From the NCBI GenBank assembly GCA_043800975.1, contig JAZDMK010000320.1:1-28238 (forward strand): DNA of 28,238 nucleotides, read 5' to 3'. Origin of the DNA: JAZDMK01 sp043800975. Its GTDB lineage: Bacteria > Bacteroidota > Bacteroidia > Bacteroidales > JAHJDW01. A program made the position numbers and the translations under genes. This document shows positions 6,342-14,423 of the stretch, in pieces; within the stretch, counting starts at the first letter, position 1; each line of letters starts with the position of its first letter. Below the pieces are notes generated by a model that saw only the letters and a list, made by a program, of their open reading frames with translations, made no database searches and was not told the origin of the DNA.

Positions 6342-8594
6342 ATGGTTTTTAAACCTACGAATGGAAAATCAATTAAATTAAAAAGCGTTACGGATTTTTC
6401 TTTTGCACGCGAAGGTGAATGTTTGCAGGTGATTGCGTCGAAGCCGGATTCCATTGATTCGGTTTTTGTATATATGATTCCTTTTAAAGAATTTAAATCA
6501 AAAGCTATTTATTCGGCCAAAGGATATGCGAAGAACCCTGCGGTGGATAGAGCGGGGAAGCAAATGTCGTTTCTTGCATCCACCGACACATCACAGAATA
6601 AAATGTGGTCTCTGATGTTTTATGATATAGCAAAAAACAAACTCTCAGTTGCTGTAGATTCGAATTCAAAAGAACTTCCTAAAAACTGGTGCCCTTTGCC
6701 TAACGGGAGCGTAAAATTTTCGGATGATGGAAAACGACTCTTTTTTGAAACTGCTAAAAAGCCCGATGAACCTGCGAAAGATACACTTACGGATGAAGAA
6801 AAATGCAAAGTCGATGTATGGGCATGGGACGATGATCGTTTGCAATCGCAGCAGATTCATGATCTGGATAAGGATCTCAAACAAACATACCTTGCTGTGT
6901 ATGATATTGCATCCTCTCAAATTTTTCAGTTGGGTGATCCGGATTTAGAAAGTGTAAGTACAGTCAATAAAGGAAATGGTGATTATGCCATCGGTTATGA
7001 TGATAAACCTTACAGCATTTCTGCCAGTTGGGAATCGCCATCGCGAAGGGATGCTTATCTGGTGAACCTGAAAACGGGTGAAAGAAAATTATTGTTGAAA
7101 AATGTAAAACGCAGCGTTACTCTTTCACCGGCAGCACAGTATGTTTTGTTTTTTACGAATGAAGACAGTTGTTGGAATGTATTCAGAATAAAGAATAATG
7201 ATTTCATTAAATTTCCTAAGCCTGCCGGAGTATGCTTTGCTGACGAAGAATATGACATGCCTTCTATTACTCCTGCATATGGAATTGCGGGCTGGCTAAA
7301 GGATGAGAAATACGTATTAATTAATGACCGTTATGATATCTGGAAATTTGATCTGACTAATAAAGTGAAACCGGTTTGCATTACTTCCGCTGAGGGAAGA
7401 AAGAACAAAACGGAGTATCGCTATCAAAAGCTCAATAAGGATGATGAATGGATTGATGCGAAGTCGCCTATACTACTTAAAACATACAATGAGAAATCAA
7501 AAGCGGAAGGATACGCCAGAATAACATTAAGCAAACTTGCGGCTCCTGAAGAAATGTTGAAAGCAAATGCAAGGATCACCGGATTTGTGAAGGCAAAGGA
7601 TGAGGATTTGTTTATTCTTCAAAAGCAAAGTGTAAAGGACTATCCCGACCTTTGGCTTGCAGATGTGAAATTTGTAAATCCTGCAGAAAGAATCACCAAT
7701 GCAAATCCGCAGCAGAAGGATTACAATTGGGCAACTGTAGAATCGGTTTATTGGAAAGCTTATGATGGCAAGGACCTGGAGGGTATGCTCTACAAACCTG
7801 AAAATTTTAATCCCGCGAAAAAATATCCGGTTATTGTTTATTTCTATGAAAAAAATTCAGACAATTTCAATACGCATTATGTGCCTTCACCCAGCCGTTC
7901 CATTGTGAATCCTACGGTGTATTCGAGCAATGGTTATCTGGTTTTTGTTCCGGATATTGTTTACAAAAAAGGTCAGCCGGGTAAGGATGCCTACAATTGC
8001 ATCATGAGCGGAGTTGATAAAATAGTTAAATTATCTTATGTCGATTCTTTGCACATGGCGCTGCAGGGCCAGAGCTGGGGCGGTTATCAGACGGCGTATC
8101 TGATTACGCAGACGAATCGTTTTTGTGCAGCTATGGCAGGCGCAGCTGTTTCGAACATGACATCGGCATATGGCGGAATCCGTCTGGAATCGGGTGTTGT
8201 GCGCATGCATCAGTATGAAAATTCACAAAGCAGAATTGGGTATACACTCTGGGACAGCCTTCAGTTGTACATTCAAAACTCACCTTTGTTTTATGCAGAT
8301 AAAATTAAAACGCCTTTGTTGATGATGAACAACGACAACGATGGTGCCGTGCCCTGGCAGCAGGGAATTGAACTTTTGTGTGCGATGCGGCGTTTACAAA
8401 AACCCGCGTGGATGCTGGTGTATAATGGAGAAGAACACAACCTGACCAAGCGTCCTACACGACAGGATTTATCGATACGCATGATGCAGTTTTTTGATCA
8501 TTACCTGAAAGGAGCACCGGCACCTCAGTGGATGATTGATGGAATTCCCGCGGTTGAAAAGGGGAAGAAGTTTGGGTATGAAATTTCAAAATAA
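6342..8594 (+). CDS. S9 prolyl oligopeptidase-family serine peptidase, C-terminal piece with intact catalytic domain
   Basis: These 750 residues are the rest of the S9 peptidase begun at 5744. The ATG at 6342 is probably internal, since the frame is open upstream to 6285 and reads as a natural continuation (KKKSDGTELMVFKP). Further beta-propeller blades fill about 1-480, followed by an alpha/beta-hydrolase domain. The catalytic triad is complete: Ser578 in GQSWGGY, Asp667 in NDNDGAVPW and His699 in GEEHNL. S9 enzymes of this kind cleave peptides in the periplasm or outside the cell. As it stands, the piece has no signal peptide and would stay in the cytoplasm with an incomplete propeller unless the frame is repaired. 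The catalytic domain shows no decay, which argues against an old pseudogene. Confidence 0.88.
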   Translation: MVFKPTNGKSIKLKSVTDFSFAREGECLQVIASKPDSIDSVFVYMIPFKEFKSKAIYSAKGYAKNPAVDRAGKQMSFLASTDTSQNKMWSLMFYDIAKNKLSVAVDSNSKELPKNWCPLPNGSVKFSDDGKRLFFETAKKPDEPAKDTLTDEEKCKVDVWAWDDDRLQSQQIHDLDKDLKQTYLAVYDIASSQIFQLGDPDLESVSTVNKGNGDYAIGYDDKPYSISASWESPSRRDAYLVNLKTGERKLLLKNVKRSVTLSPAAQYVLFFTNEDSCWNVFRIKNNDFIKFPKPAGVCFADEEYDMPSITPAYGIAGWLKDEKYVLINDRYDIWKFDLTNKVKPVCITSAEGRKNKTEYRYQKLNKDDEWIDAKSPILLKTYNEKSKAEGYARITLSKLAAPEEMLKANARITGFVKAKDEDLFILQKQSVKDYPDLWLADVKFVNPAERITNANPQQKDYNWATVESVYWKAYDGKDLEGMLYKPENFNPAKKYPVIVYFYEKNSDNFNTHYVPSPSRSIVNPTVYSSNGYLVFVPDIVYKKGQPGKDAYNCIMSGVDKIVKLSYVDSLHMALQGQSWGGYQTAYLITQTNRFCAAMAGAAVSNMTSAYGGIRLESGVVRMHQYENSQSRIGYTLWDSLQLYIQNSPLFYADKIKTPLLMMNNDNDGAVPWQQGIELLCAMRRLQKPAWMLVYNGEEHNLTKRPTRQDLSIRMMQFFDHYLKGAPAPQWMIDGIPAVEKGKKFGYEISK

Positions 8595-8666
8595 TATTTC
8601 ATTCATACACATGTAAAATAATTTTAAGTTTTGTAATTTAGAAGCTGTAGTCTGAATTTATTTTCA

Positions 8667-8674
8667 TATATTTG
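8667..8674 (+). promoter_or_regulatory. -7 box (TATATTTG) before the PKD/T9SS gene
   Basis: TATATTTG matches TAnnTTTG exactly and lies 17 bases before the ATG at 8691. The nearest upstream TTG (8631-8633) is 33 bases away, too far for a normal -33 element, so this is only a half-site. Confidence 0.45.
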
Positions 8675-8690
8675 AAGAGATTATCTCACT

Positions 8691-10091
8691 ATGAAGAATC
8701 TCTTTCTTATTTTTCTTCTAATTTCAAAATTGGCAATTGGACAAATTAATTGTGACTATACTTTTAATCAAAATCTTGACACAATTACTTTCACAAACCA
8801 ATCAACTGCTCAGAATGCGCATTATTACTGGAGTTTTGGTGATGGAGACGGTTCGCATGAAGTAAACCCGAAACACATTTTTCCTGATAACGGAGATTAT
8901 TTGGTTACTCTTTTTGCATTGGATACTATTTCAGATACTACATGCTACTATGAAGAATGGATTCATGTTACAATATCCAATATATCACCTTGTCAGATAA
9001 ATTTGACAGATACAATTATTTATTACCCTTTGTGGGATGACTATCAACTAAAACTAAACTATTCAACAGCAAACTGTGACGGGCTTTTTACTACATGTGA
9101 TATTGCAGGGCCTGCGCAGCACTATTGTAATCCAGGATTAGATACTCTGTGGGGTTTTTCTCTTTTCATGGCAGGTGTGGGGGCATATACATATGACAGC
9201 GTTTATTCGTACAGGGTTATTAAAAACTATTTCACAACAATTCCATTTCAATATTCATCGGCAGTAAATTATCAGAATTGCTCCCCAAATTTTGAAGTTT
9301 CAATCGATTATCAAACGAATGGTGCTATGGTTTATATGAATTCAATGAATGAAAATGGTGAGGATACATTCTGGATTACAGGTTTTGGAAATGGTATACC
9401 CATTCAGGGTCATTCTGCATCTTTTCTTTATCCATATATTGCTTATGAAAAATTCAGATATGTGATAATAGCTTATGAGAAAGTTGATACTATTAGCGAT
9501 TGCTCAGTTAGAGGTACAAAGCAAATTATTTTACGAAATCCCAATTACAAGTTTCCAATAAACTGTTCAATACTGGAGCAACCGCAAAGTCAAGTTGTGT
9601 CTGAAGGGCAGGATGTAAAGTTTTACATTGTCACACAAAATACTGTTGAAAAGCAATGGCAACAGGATGAGGGAATGGGATATTTTAATTTGCATAATTC
9701 AGGAAATTACAGCGGGGTTGATACAGATACACTTAAAATATCGAATGTTTCAAATTCGCTGGATCAGGTAAAATTCAGATGCAGACTCAAAGAAGAAAAT
9801 AGTAGCTGTAGAAATACCAGTGATGAAGCAACTCTTAATGTTAACCCTATTGGGGATTTAATCTTATTATTTCCAAATCCTGCAAGAGATTTTCTCACTG
9901 TTTTATCTTCTTCAGAACCTTCTCCCTCAGAAATTAATATTTACAATATTTTGGGCGAAAAAAGAATTTCGAAAACTGTGAATTCTAAAAAAACTTTAAT
10001 CGACCTTCAGAACGAAAAGCCCGGAGTTTACTTCATTGAAGCAAAATACATGTATTCTTCCTTTTGGGTTAAATTTGTTAAAGTCGGATAA
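8691..10091 (+). CDS. Secreted PKD/Ig-like protein with type IX secretion sorting domain
   Basis: The 466-residue protein has a signal peptide (1-17, ending AIGQ) and a PKD domain at about 22-95 with the hallmark YWSFGDGDGS and HIFPDNGDYLVTL. A Cys-containing middle region without a recognised motif follows. An Ig-like domain (about 293-385) runs from the opening ILEQPQSQVVSEGQDVKF to the closing KFRCRL. The C-terminal T9SS type A sorting domain (about 392-466) contains LFPNPARDFL, INIYNILGEK and GVYFIEAKY. This last domain directs export through the type IX system, after which it is usually removed. The protein is therefore expected at the surface or outside the cell, probably for binding or adhesion; no catalytic motif was seen. 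It is convergent with the GH18 gene, with 19 bases between the stops. Confidence 0.88.
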   Translation: MKNLFLIFLLISKLAIGQINCDYTFNQNLDTITFTNQSTAQNAHYYWSFGDGDGSHEVNPKHIFPDNGDYLVTLFALDTISDTTCYYEEWIHVTISNISPCQINLTDTIIYYPLWDDYQLKLNYSTANCDGLFTTCDIAGPAQHYCNPGLDTLWGFSLFMAGVGAYTYDSVYSYRVIKNYFTTIPFQYSSAVNYQNCSPNFEVSIDYQTNGAMVYMNSMNENGEDTFWITGFGNGIPIQGHSASFLYPYIAYEKFRYVIIAYEKVDTISDCSVRGTKQIILRNPNYKFPINCSILEQPQSQVVSEGQDVKFYIVTQNTVEKQWQQDEGMGYFNLHNSGNYSGVDTDTLKISNVSNSLDQVKFRCRLKEENSSCRNTSDEATLNVNPIGDLILLFPNPARDFLTVLSSSEPSPSEINIYNILGEKRISKTVNSKKTLIDLQNEKPGVYFIEAKYMYSSFWVKFVKVG

Positions 10092-10110
10092 GATTAAATA
10101 AAAGAGAAAT

Positions 10111-11244
10111 TTATAATTTAGTGCCGGGCTTGTATGTGTTTGCATTTTTCAAAATGCATTTAAGCAATCCATTTTTGTATCTATCACACCAAAGCTCCCA
10201 GAACATGATCCCCCCCAGTCCGTGATAGCGGGCATAAGCAACTTTTAATGCAACCGATTTTTCATTGTCGTAGGTTGCAAATAGTTTTTGTTTCGAACTG
10301 TATTTGTAAGGAGCCATACAAGCCTTATCCCAGTATTCGTTAAACCCGTTTTCTTTGCTCAGCACACTGTCGATGATGCGTTGCGAAAGCATCCATTTAA
10401 ATTTTCCGGGGCGATACAGTCCGTTATTGAGGCTGTCTACATTTTCCCATACGCGCGCATAGAAAGCAGACCCGATAACAATTTTATCGAGGGGTACCCC
10501 GATGGAATCAAGCCAGCGCACCGCACGTACGGTAGATTCAATTTGTTTTTCGGATGAGAACAAAGGTGTATGATGCCCTGTCGAAAGGCTGTATCCATTA
10601 GTCAAATCATAACTCATCAGGTTGATTTTGTCAACCAAAGGGGTTACTTCCTTCCATTCTATGGAATCTTTCAGGTATTGAACAAAGCCGCCAGCAGCAA
10701 AGCTGAGCTCATAAGAGCTTCCAAATTCTTTTCGGAGCTCGCGTAGTAATAAAGTAAAATTGCGGCGGTCTTCTTTTTTATAAGGATGATCAGGTACGCC
10801 TTGAATGGCGGGGTATTCCCAATCCAGATCTAAACCATCCGCGTGATATTTTTCTAAAAGTAATCGTGCCGATTTTGCAAATTCTTTTCTTCCTGTATCA
10901 ATAGAAAATACATCCGAACAGTTGAAGCAGCCGCCCCATCCTCCTAGCGAAAGAATTACTTTTAGTTTCAAATGTTGTTTTTTCAGATCGACAAGCTTGC
11001 GGATAACCAGACTGTCGTTGCTGTCGTCTACGGCAAGTTCATTTCCTTTCAGGTGAAGAAATGAATAAATGACATGTGTAATTCCTTCAAAATTGTATTT
11101 CTCAATTTCAGCGGCGTTACCACTGTAGTATGCGATGACAGAAAAGTCGTTTTTTTGTTTACTGGTTTTGTTTTCATCCTGCCTGCAGGACACAAAAATC
11201 AAACAGATGAGAAAAGTGAAAAGTATCAGTTGCTTATTACACAT
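10111..11244 (-). CDS. Glycoside hydrolase family 18 (chitinase-like) lipoprotein
   Basis: The 377-residue protein starts with a lipoprotein signal (LIFVSC, lipidated Cys20) and continues as a single GH18 TIM barrel. Both family signatures are present: SLGG at 99-102 and DGLDLDWEYP at 136-145, in which Glu143 is the catalytic acid and Asp139/Asp141 complete the DxxDxDxE motif. GH18 enzymes hydrolyse beta-1,4 links between GlcNAc residues (chitin, chitooligosaccharides or related glycans) by substrate assistance. The lipid anchor places it in the outer membrane or periplasm. There is no carbohydrate-binding module and no SusCD pair nearby, so it is not part of an obvious utilisation locus. The true substrate is open. 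It is divergent from the histidine phosphatase gene, with 132 bases between the starts. Confidence 0.9.
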   Translation of the reverse strand: MCNKQLILFTFLICLIFVSCRQDENKTSKQKNDFSVIAYYSGNAAEIEKYNFEGITHVIYSFLHLKGNELAVDDSNDSLVIRKLVDLKKQHLKLKVILSLGGWGGCFNCSDVFSIDTGRKEFAKSARLLLEKYHADGLDLDWEYPAIQGVPDHPYKKEDRRNFTLLLRELRKEFGSSYELSFAAGGFVQYLKDSIEWKEVTPLVDKINLMSYDLTNGYSLSTGHHTPLFSSEKQIESTVRAVRWLDSIGVPLDKIVIGSAFYARVWENVDSLNNGLYRPGKFKWMLSQRIIDSVLSKENGFNEYWDKACMAPYKYSSKQKLFATYDNEKSVALKVAYARYHGLGGIMFWELWCDRYKNGLLKCILKNANTYKPGTKL

Positions 11245-11317
11245 GCTGCAATATTACACAAATTTTAAAATCACACTGTTAAGAAACAACCACCTGTATT
11301 GAACTTTACTTTATTAC

Positions 11318-11348
11318 TTGATGCAGGCCGCAGTTTTTGTTACCTTTG
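11318..11348 (+). promoter_or_regulatory. Full Bacteroidota promoter for the histidine phosphatase/GGDEF unit
   Basis: TTG at 11318-11320 and TACCTTTG at 11341-11348 are separated by 20 bases, matching both halves of the TTG-N(17-23)-TAnnTTTG promoter. Transcription would start near 11355, about 22 bases before the ATG at 11377. An AAAGGA at 11365-11370 could serve as a ribosome binding site. Confidence 0.7.
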
Positions 11349-11376
11349 CAAACTTATAAAATTGAAAGGATAGATT

Positions 11377-12813
11377 ATGTCGAATAAAAGCGGACATTCA
11401 GAAGTTGCGGAAAAAAATACAAAAAAAGTTGCTGTGTCGAAAGACGCTGTTAACATCACAATTCGTGAGCATGCAGAGTTTCATAATTGTTATTCTGTAA
11501 AGAGTATTAAAGATGATATCGCTTTTTTACAAGCAGTATATAATGATCGCATTTCCCTCACCCAGGATATGGTAACGCAGGATTTCATCAATAATTTAAA
11601 GGTGATTGGAAAGGAGATTTACTTCTTTTTTAAATTACTGGAAACCGATCTGAATCCACAAAATTATATTAAGTCAAAATATGAATTTATCAGAAACCGC
11701 ATTCCCAATGGTGATCCGCATTTGTTTTATGTGGCATGGAACGGTCTGATCAGGAACGATAGTTTCCGCAGGCTTTTATTAAAGACATTTAGTCTCGGAC
11801 ATTTCAGTGATATCCTTTGCCCGCAAAGTATTCCAACACCCGGTTCCTCGATGACACGTTATCGTACAAAGCTGATTCTGGCAGATGACATGGCGATGAA
11901 TCCTGACGGATCACGTCGCACATCCGGACGTACTCTGGAAGACGGAAGCGGGTTGATTATGTCGGAAAATATAATTTGGCTTCCCAATGGAAAGGCATTG
12001 CCCATGTTTCCGCAAGCATATGTCCCCTTAAACCAGACACAGTTAATCATGGTGCGTCACGGAAAATCTACGCATGAATCGGGTGGGGACAATCCTGAAT
12101 TTGTAGGTTCCGGCATGTGGGATTCGTGGGACAGCAACCGCCGAATTACGGGATCCATGAGTAATTTTTTAAATGAAAACGGAGCGCAGACGGCAAAAGA
12201 ATTGGGAAAAGATTTTAAAGTGGCTGCTGATATTCTCGACAAGAGTGGCTTTCCGATGTGGTCATGGTCGAAGGATACGCCCATTCAAGTCTTTGGAAGT
12301 GAATCGGAAAATACAGAGCAGACGGCGCGCTATTTCCTCCAGGAAGCCGGATACACCAATATGCAGTTTCATGCCATGTTCGGTTTGAATTCACAAAAAT
12401 ATGGAGCGCTTACTTTCCAGTATAAAAATGAAGTGATGGAAAAAGCAGCTGAAATATACAGTGGCGGCGGAGAAATGACACCTGAAGTGAAATCAAAAAT
12501 TTCGAAGATGTTTAAAAACCGCTTCTATCATTATCCGCAGGGTGAAACATTGATTGAAGCTGATTGGCGTATTGCGTATTCTTTTGTCGATTTGTTGAAT
12601 CAGAATTTAGGACGCCGAATTCTTGTGTGTGATCATTCCGGTGCTATTCGCGTGTTTGAAGCTGTTATCAGAACACTTGACTTTGCAGAATACAGTACGA
12701 TTAAAGAATCACAGGATTCAATTCTTGCACTCTGTTATCAGCCGGGAAGAAACTTGCGGTACGATTATCTGCAGAAGAAAGAATTCCCTTTGCGTGAAAG
12801 AGCCAAGAAATAA
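11377..12813 (+). CDS. Histidine phosphatase-family protein with long N-terminal extension
   Basis: The C-terminal half (about 220-478) is a histidine phosphatase (phosphoglycerate mutase-like) domain. The nucleophile lies in LIMVRHGKSTHE (Arg227-His228), YPQGETLIEADWR resembles the acid-base region, and the second catalytic His is His420 in CDHSGAIRV. The first ~215 residues are not part of that fold. They are partly helical, with many charged and aromatic residues (for example FLQAVYNDRISL, FYVAWNGLIRNDSF) and no motif I know. At 478 residues the protein is about twice the usual domain length. The substrate (sugar phosphate, bisphosphate or protein) cannot be told. It has its own promoter, and a GGDEF-like gene follows after 12 bases, so the two are probably one operon. 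Confidence 0.8.
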   Translation: MSNKSGHSEVAEKNTKKVAVSKDAVNITIREHAEFHNCYSVKSIKDDIAFLQAVYNDRISLTQDMVTQDFINNLKVIGKEIYFFFKLLETDLNPQNYIKSKYEFIRNRIPNGDPHLFYVAWNGLIRNDSFRRLLLKTFSLGHFSDILCPQSIPTPGSSMTRYRTKLILADDMAMNPDGSRRTSGRTLEDGSGLIMSENIIWLPNGKALPMFPQAYVPLNQTQLIMVRHGKSTHESGGDNPEFVGSGMWDSWDSNRRITGSMSNFLNENGAQTAKELGKDFKVAADILDKSGFPMWSWSKDTPIQVFGSESENTEQTARYFLQEAGYTNMQFHAMFGLNSQKYGALTFQYKNEVMEKAAEIYSGGGEMTPEVKSKISKMFKNRFYHYPQGETLIEADWRIAYSFVDLLNQNLGRRILVCDHSGAIRVFEAVIRTLDFAEYSTIKESQDSILALCYQPGRNLRYDYLQKKEFPLRERAKK

Positions 12814-12825
12814 TAAACCTTCGGG

Positions 12826-13359
12826 ATGCCTCATTCATTTCTTGTTTTCATTGTTTTTCTTTCTGGAATTATCCTGACGGCAGTTCCGTTTTCAATTGTA
12901 TTAATTCGTCAAAGAAAAAAAACAAAAAAAGATAGTCTCACGGGTTTGCCCGACTATCGTAGCTTTGAGCTGCAGCTGATAAAAAGTATTCGTTGTCTTG
13001 AAAAAAAGAATCATCCCTTTGGTGTGGTGCTCATGGATGTGGATGACTTTCATCAGTACAATAAAACCGGATATGAAAAAGGGGATGAGGTACTGAAGAA
13101 TTTTGCGGCTGCATTATTTCAAAACTTTTCAGACATTGCGTTCTGCGCAAGGTTCCGCATGGGTGATGAATTTGTATTGTTGTTTGACCCGGCTGAAGAA
13201 AACGAAATTGTAAAAAGACTGGAAGAAAAAAAATCGAATGTAAATTATACTTACAGTTTAATAGTGTTTGATAAACCAAAGCTGTCATCGGATGCAGCCA
13301 TAAAGCAATTACAGCAGTTGTTGTTTGAAAATAAACATATGAAAAGAAAAATTGATTGA
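12826..13359 (+). CDS. Membrane-anchored GGDEF-like protein with degenerate signature
   Basis: The 177-residue protein has one transmembrane segment (about 4-27) followed directly by a GGDEF-type domain. DSLTGLPD (35-42) matches the DxLTxLxN opening, and VVLMDVDDFHQYN matches the metal-binding strand. GYEKGDEVL corresponds to the usual GHxxGDxxL. The signature loop reads RMGDEF (Met112 in place of the first Gly). No RxxD inhibitory site is seen at the expected distance. Active diguanylate cyclases use GGDEF or GGEEF; a Met in the first position probably lowers or abolishes activity, but this is inference. No EAL or HD-GYP domain and no sensor domain are present. It sits 12 bases after the histidine phosphatase gene. 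Confidence 0.78.
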   Translation: MPHSFLVFIVFLSGIILTAVPFSIVLIRQRKKTKKDSLTGLPDYRSFELQLIKSIRCLEKKNHPFGVVLMDVDDFHQYNKTGYEKGDEVLKNFAAALFQNFSDIAFCARFRMGDEFVLLFDPAEENEIVKRLEEKKSNVNYTYSLIVFDKPKLSSDAAIKQLQQLLFENKHMKRKID

Positions 13360-13367
13360 ATCTTTTT

Positions 13368-13853
13368 GCCACTAAAGCACTAAAACACTAAAACCCACAA
13401 AACCTCCTATAATGGCTCCTGTAATTAAATTTGAAGAAATACCATTAGAGTTAAATGCTCTTTCTGCAAAAGTAGTTGATGCAGCTTATTCAGTTCATAA
13501 GAATCTTGGACCTGGTTTACTTGAAAGAGTATATGAAATCTGTTTCTGTCATGAATTGACAAAAAGAAATATTTCATTTAGTAGACAGGTTGATATTCCA
13601 ATTGTTTATGATGAGCATGTTTTTGAAGAAGGGCTCAGGCTAGATGTCTTAATAGAAAATCAAATAATTTGTGAGTTGAAAGCTGTAGATATTATTAATC
13701 CTGTCTGGGAAGCGCAAGTATTAAGTCATTTGAAATTAACAGGAAATCGTTTGGGGTTCCTTATAAATTTTAATGTTGCAAATATTGGAAATGGGATTAA
13801 ACGTTTTGTTATTTAATTTTTTGTGAACTTTTGTGCTTTTGTGTTTTTGTGGC
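13368..13853. mobile_element. Candidate GxxExxY cassette bounded by inverted CACWAAAR arrays
   Basis: Left arm 13368-13403 and right arm 13818-13853 are imperfect inverted copies of each other (27 of 36 positions match without gaps). Each arm is built of about four 8-bp units of the form CACTAAAR (left) or CACAAAAR (right, read inward). They enclose only the GxxExxY gene, starting 8 bases before its ATG and 1 base after its stop. The unit lies in a convergent intergenic gap. No transposase is present, so any movement would need help in trans. A 9-base near-match (TGATTGAAT/TGATTTAAT, 13353-13361 and 13854-13862) is a weak target-duplication candidate. Confidence 0.5.
13412..13816 (+). CDS. 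GxxExxY protein (PD-(D/E)XK nuclease-like fold)
   Basis: The 134-residue protein carries the name-giving motif GLLERVY at 35-41, preceded by the family's AAYSVHKNLGPG. It also has a nuclease-like core, RLDVLI and ICELKAV, giving Asp78, Glu88 and Lys90 in the D-x(9)-E-x-K spacing of the PD-(D/E)XK superfamily. The family is widespread in environmental bacteria and its role is not established. Length is normal and the frame is intact. The gene is enclosed by inverted arrays of an 8-bp unit, which suggests that it travels as a cassette and is not part of the neighbouring operon. Nuclease activity is inferred from the residues only. Confidence 0.9.
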   Translation: MAPVIKFEEIPLELNALSAKVVDAAYSVHKNLGPGLLERVYEICFCHELTKRNISFSRQVDIPIVYDEHVFEEGLRLDVLIENQIICELKAVDIINPVWEAQVLSHLKLTGNRLGFLINFNVANIGNGIKRFVI

Positions 13854-13877
13854 TGATTTAATGAAGTTTAATGTATT

Positions 13878-14363
13878 CTATTCTTTTACAAGCAAAGGAA
13901 ACACATTGTTCTTCGATTGAGAAACCGATCCATCTGATTTTGATAATTTGCTGACAAAGTAATAGATCATCGCTCCTTTGAAAGCTTTATTTGAAACATT
14001 CTTAAAATTATAACGCAGCACATAAATTCCAGACTTTTGGCACACATAGTTAAAGCCCTGATAGTAATCTTTTCCATTCACAAAATTGTTGCAAAGAACA
14101 CTGTCCTTCACTAATTCCATGCTCACGCCGTAGCAGTTCCCTGTGAGGATAAACGAATATTCAACATCTTTATTCAATACAATATTGAAATCCTGCTTGC
14201 CAGTTTCGTTCAGTTTTAATGTGTCAAGTTTAAGTTCTATCCCTTTTGTATTCATAAAGGTTCTGCATTCCTGAATACGATCAGCAAGATTTTTATTCTG
14301 AGCAAAAACGGATATTGATGCAGTGAAAAATAGCAGTGTCAAGAAAATGTTTCTTGTTTTCAT
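13878..14363 (-). CDS. Secreted protein of unknown function
   Basis: The 161-residue protein has a clear signal peptide (MKTRNIFLTLLFFTASISVFAQ). The mature part reads as a single beta-rich domain (VEYSFILTGNCYGVSMEL, GIYVLRYNFKNVSNKAFKGAMIYYF) with three cysteines after the signal. I do not recognise the family. The pattern of a short helix followed by a beta sandwich resembles bacterial pre-peptidase-type or stress-related periplasmic folds, but nothing specific supports this. It lies alone on the minus strand between the GxxExxY cassette and the copper ATPase, and its 60-base distance from the ATPase gene would allow co-transcription. No promoter box with a full match was found. Confidence 0.7.
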   Translation of the reverse strand: MKTRNIFLTLLFFTASISVFAQNKNLADRIQECRTFMNTKGIELKLDTLKLNETGKQDFNIVLNKDVEYSFILTGNCYGVSMELVKDSVLCNNFVNGKDYYQGFNYVCQKSGIYVLRYNFKNVSNKAFKGAMIYYFVSKLSKSDGSVSQSKNNVFPLLVKE

Positions 14364-14423
14364 AAAATGAAGTTTGTTGTAAATGTAAAAATACTAAAAA
14401 GGAAGCAACTCTTAAGACTTAAA

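Noticed and set aside
6170..6454. Minus-strand frame opposite the S9 lysine-rich tract
   Set aside because: Its Phe/Leu-rich peptide is the complement of the poly-A Lys codons, not a membrane protein gene.
13353..13862. 9-base target-site duplication round the GxxExxY cassette
   Set aside because: The copies differ at one base, the left one is separated from the arm by six bases, and such AT-rich matches arise by chance, so it is not claimed.
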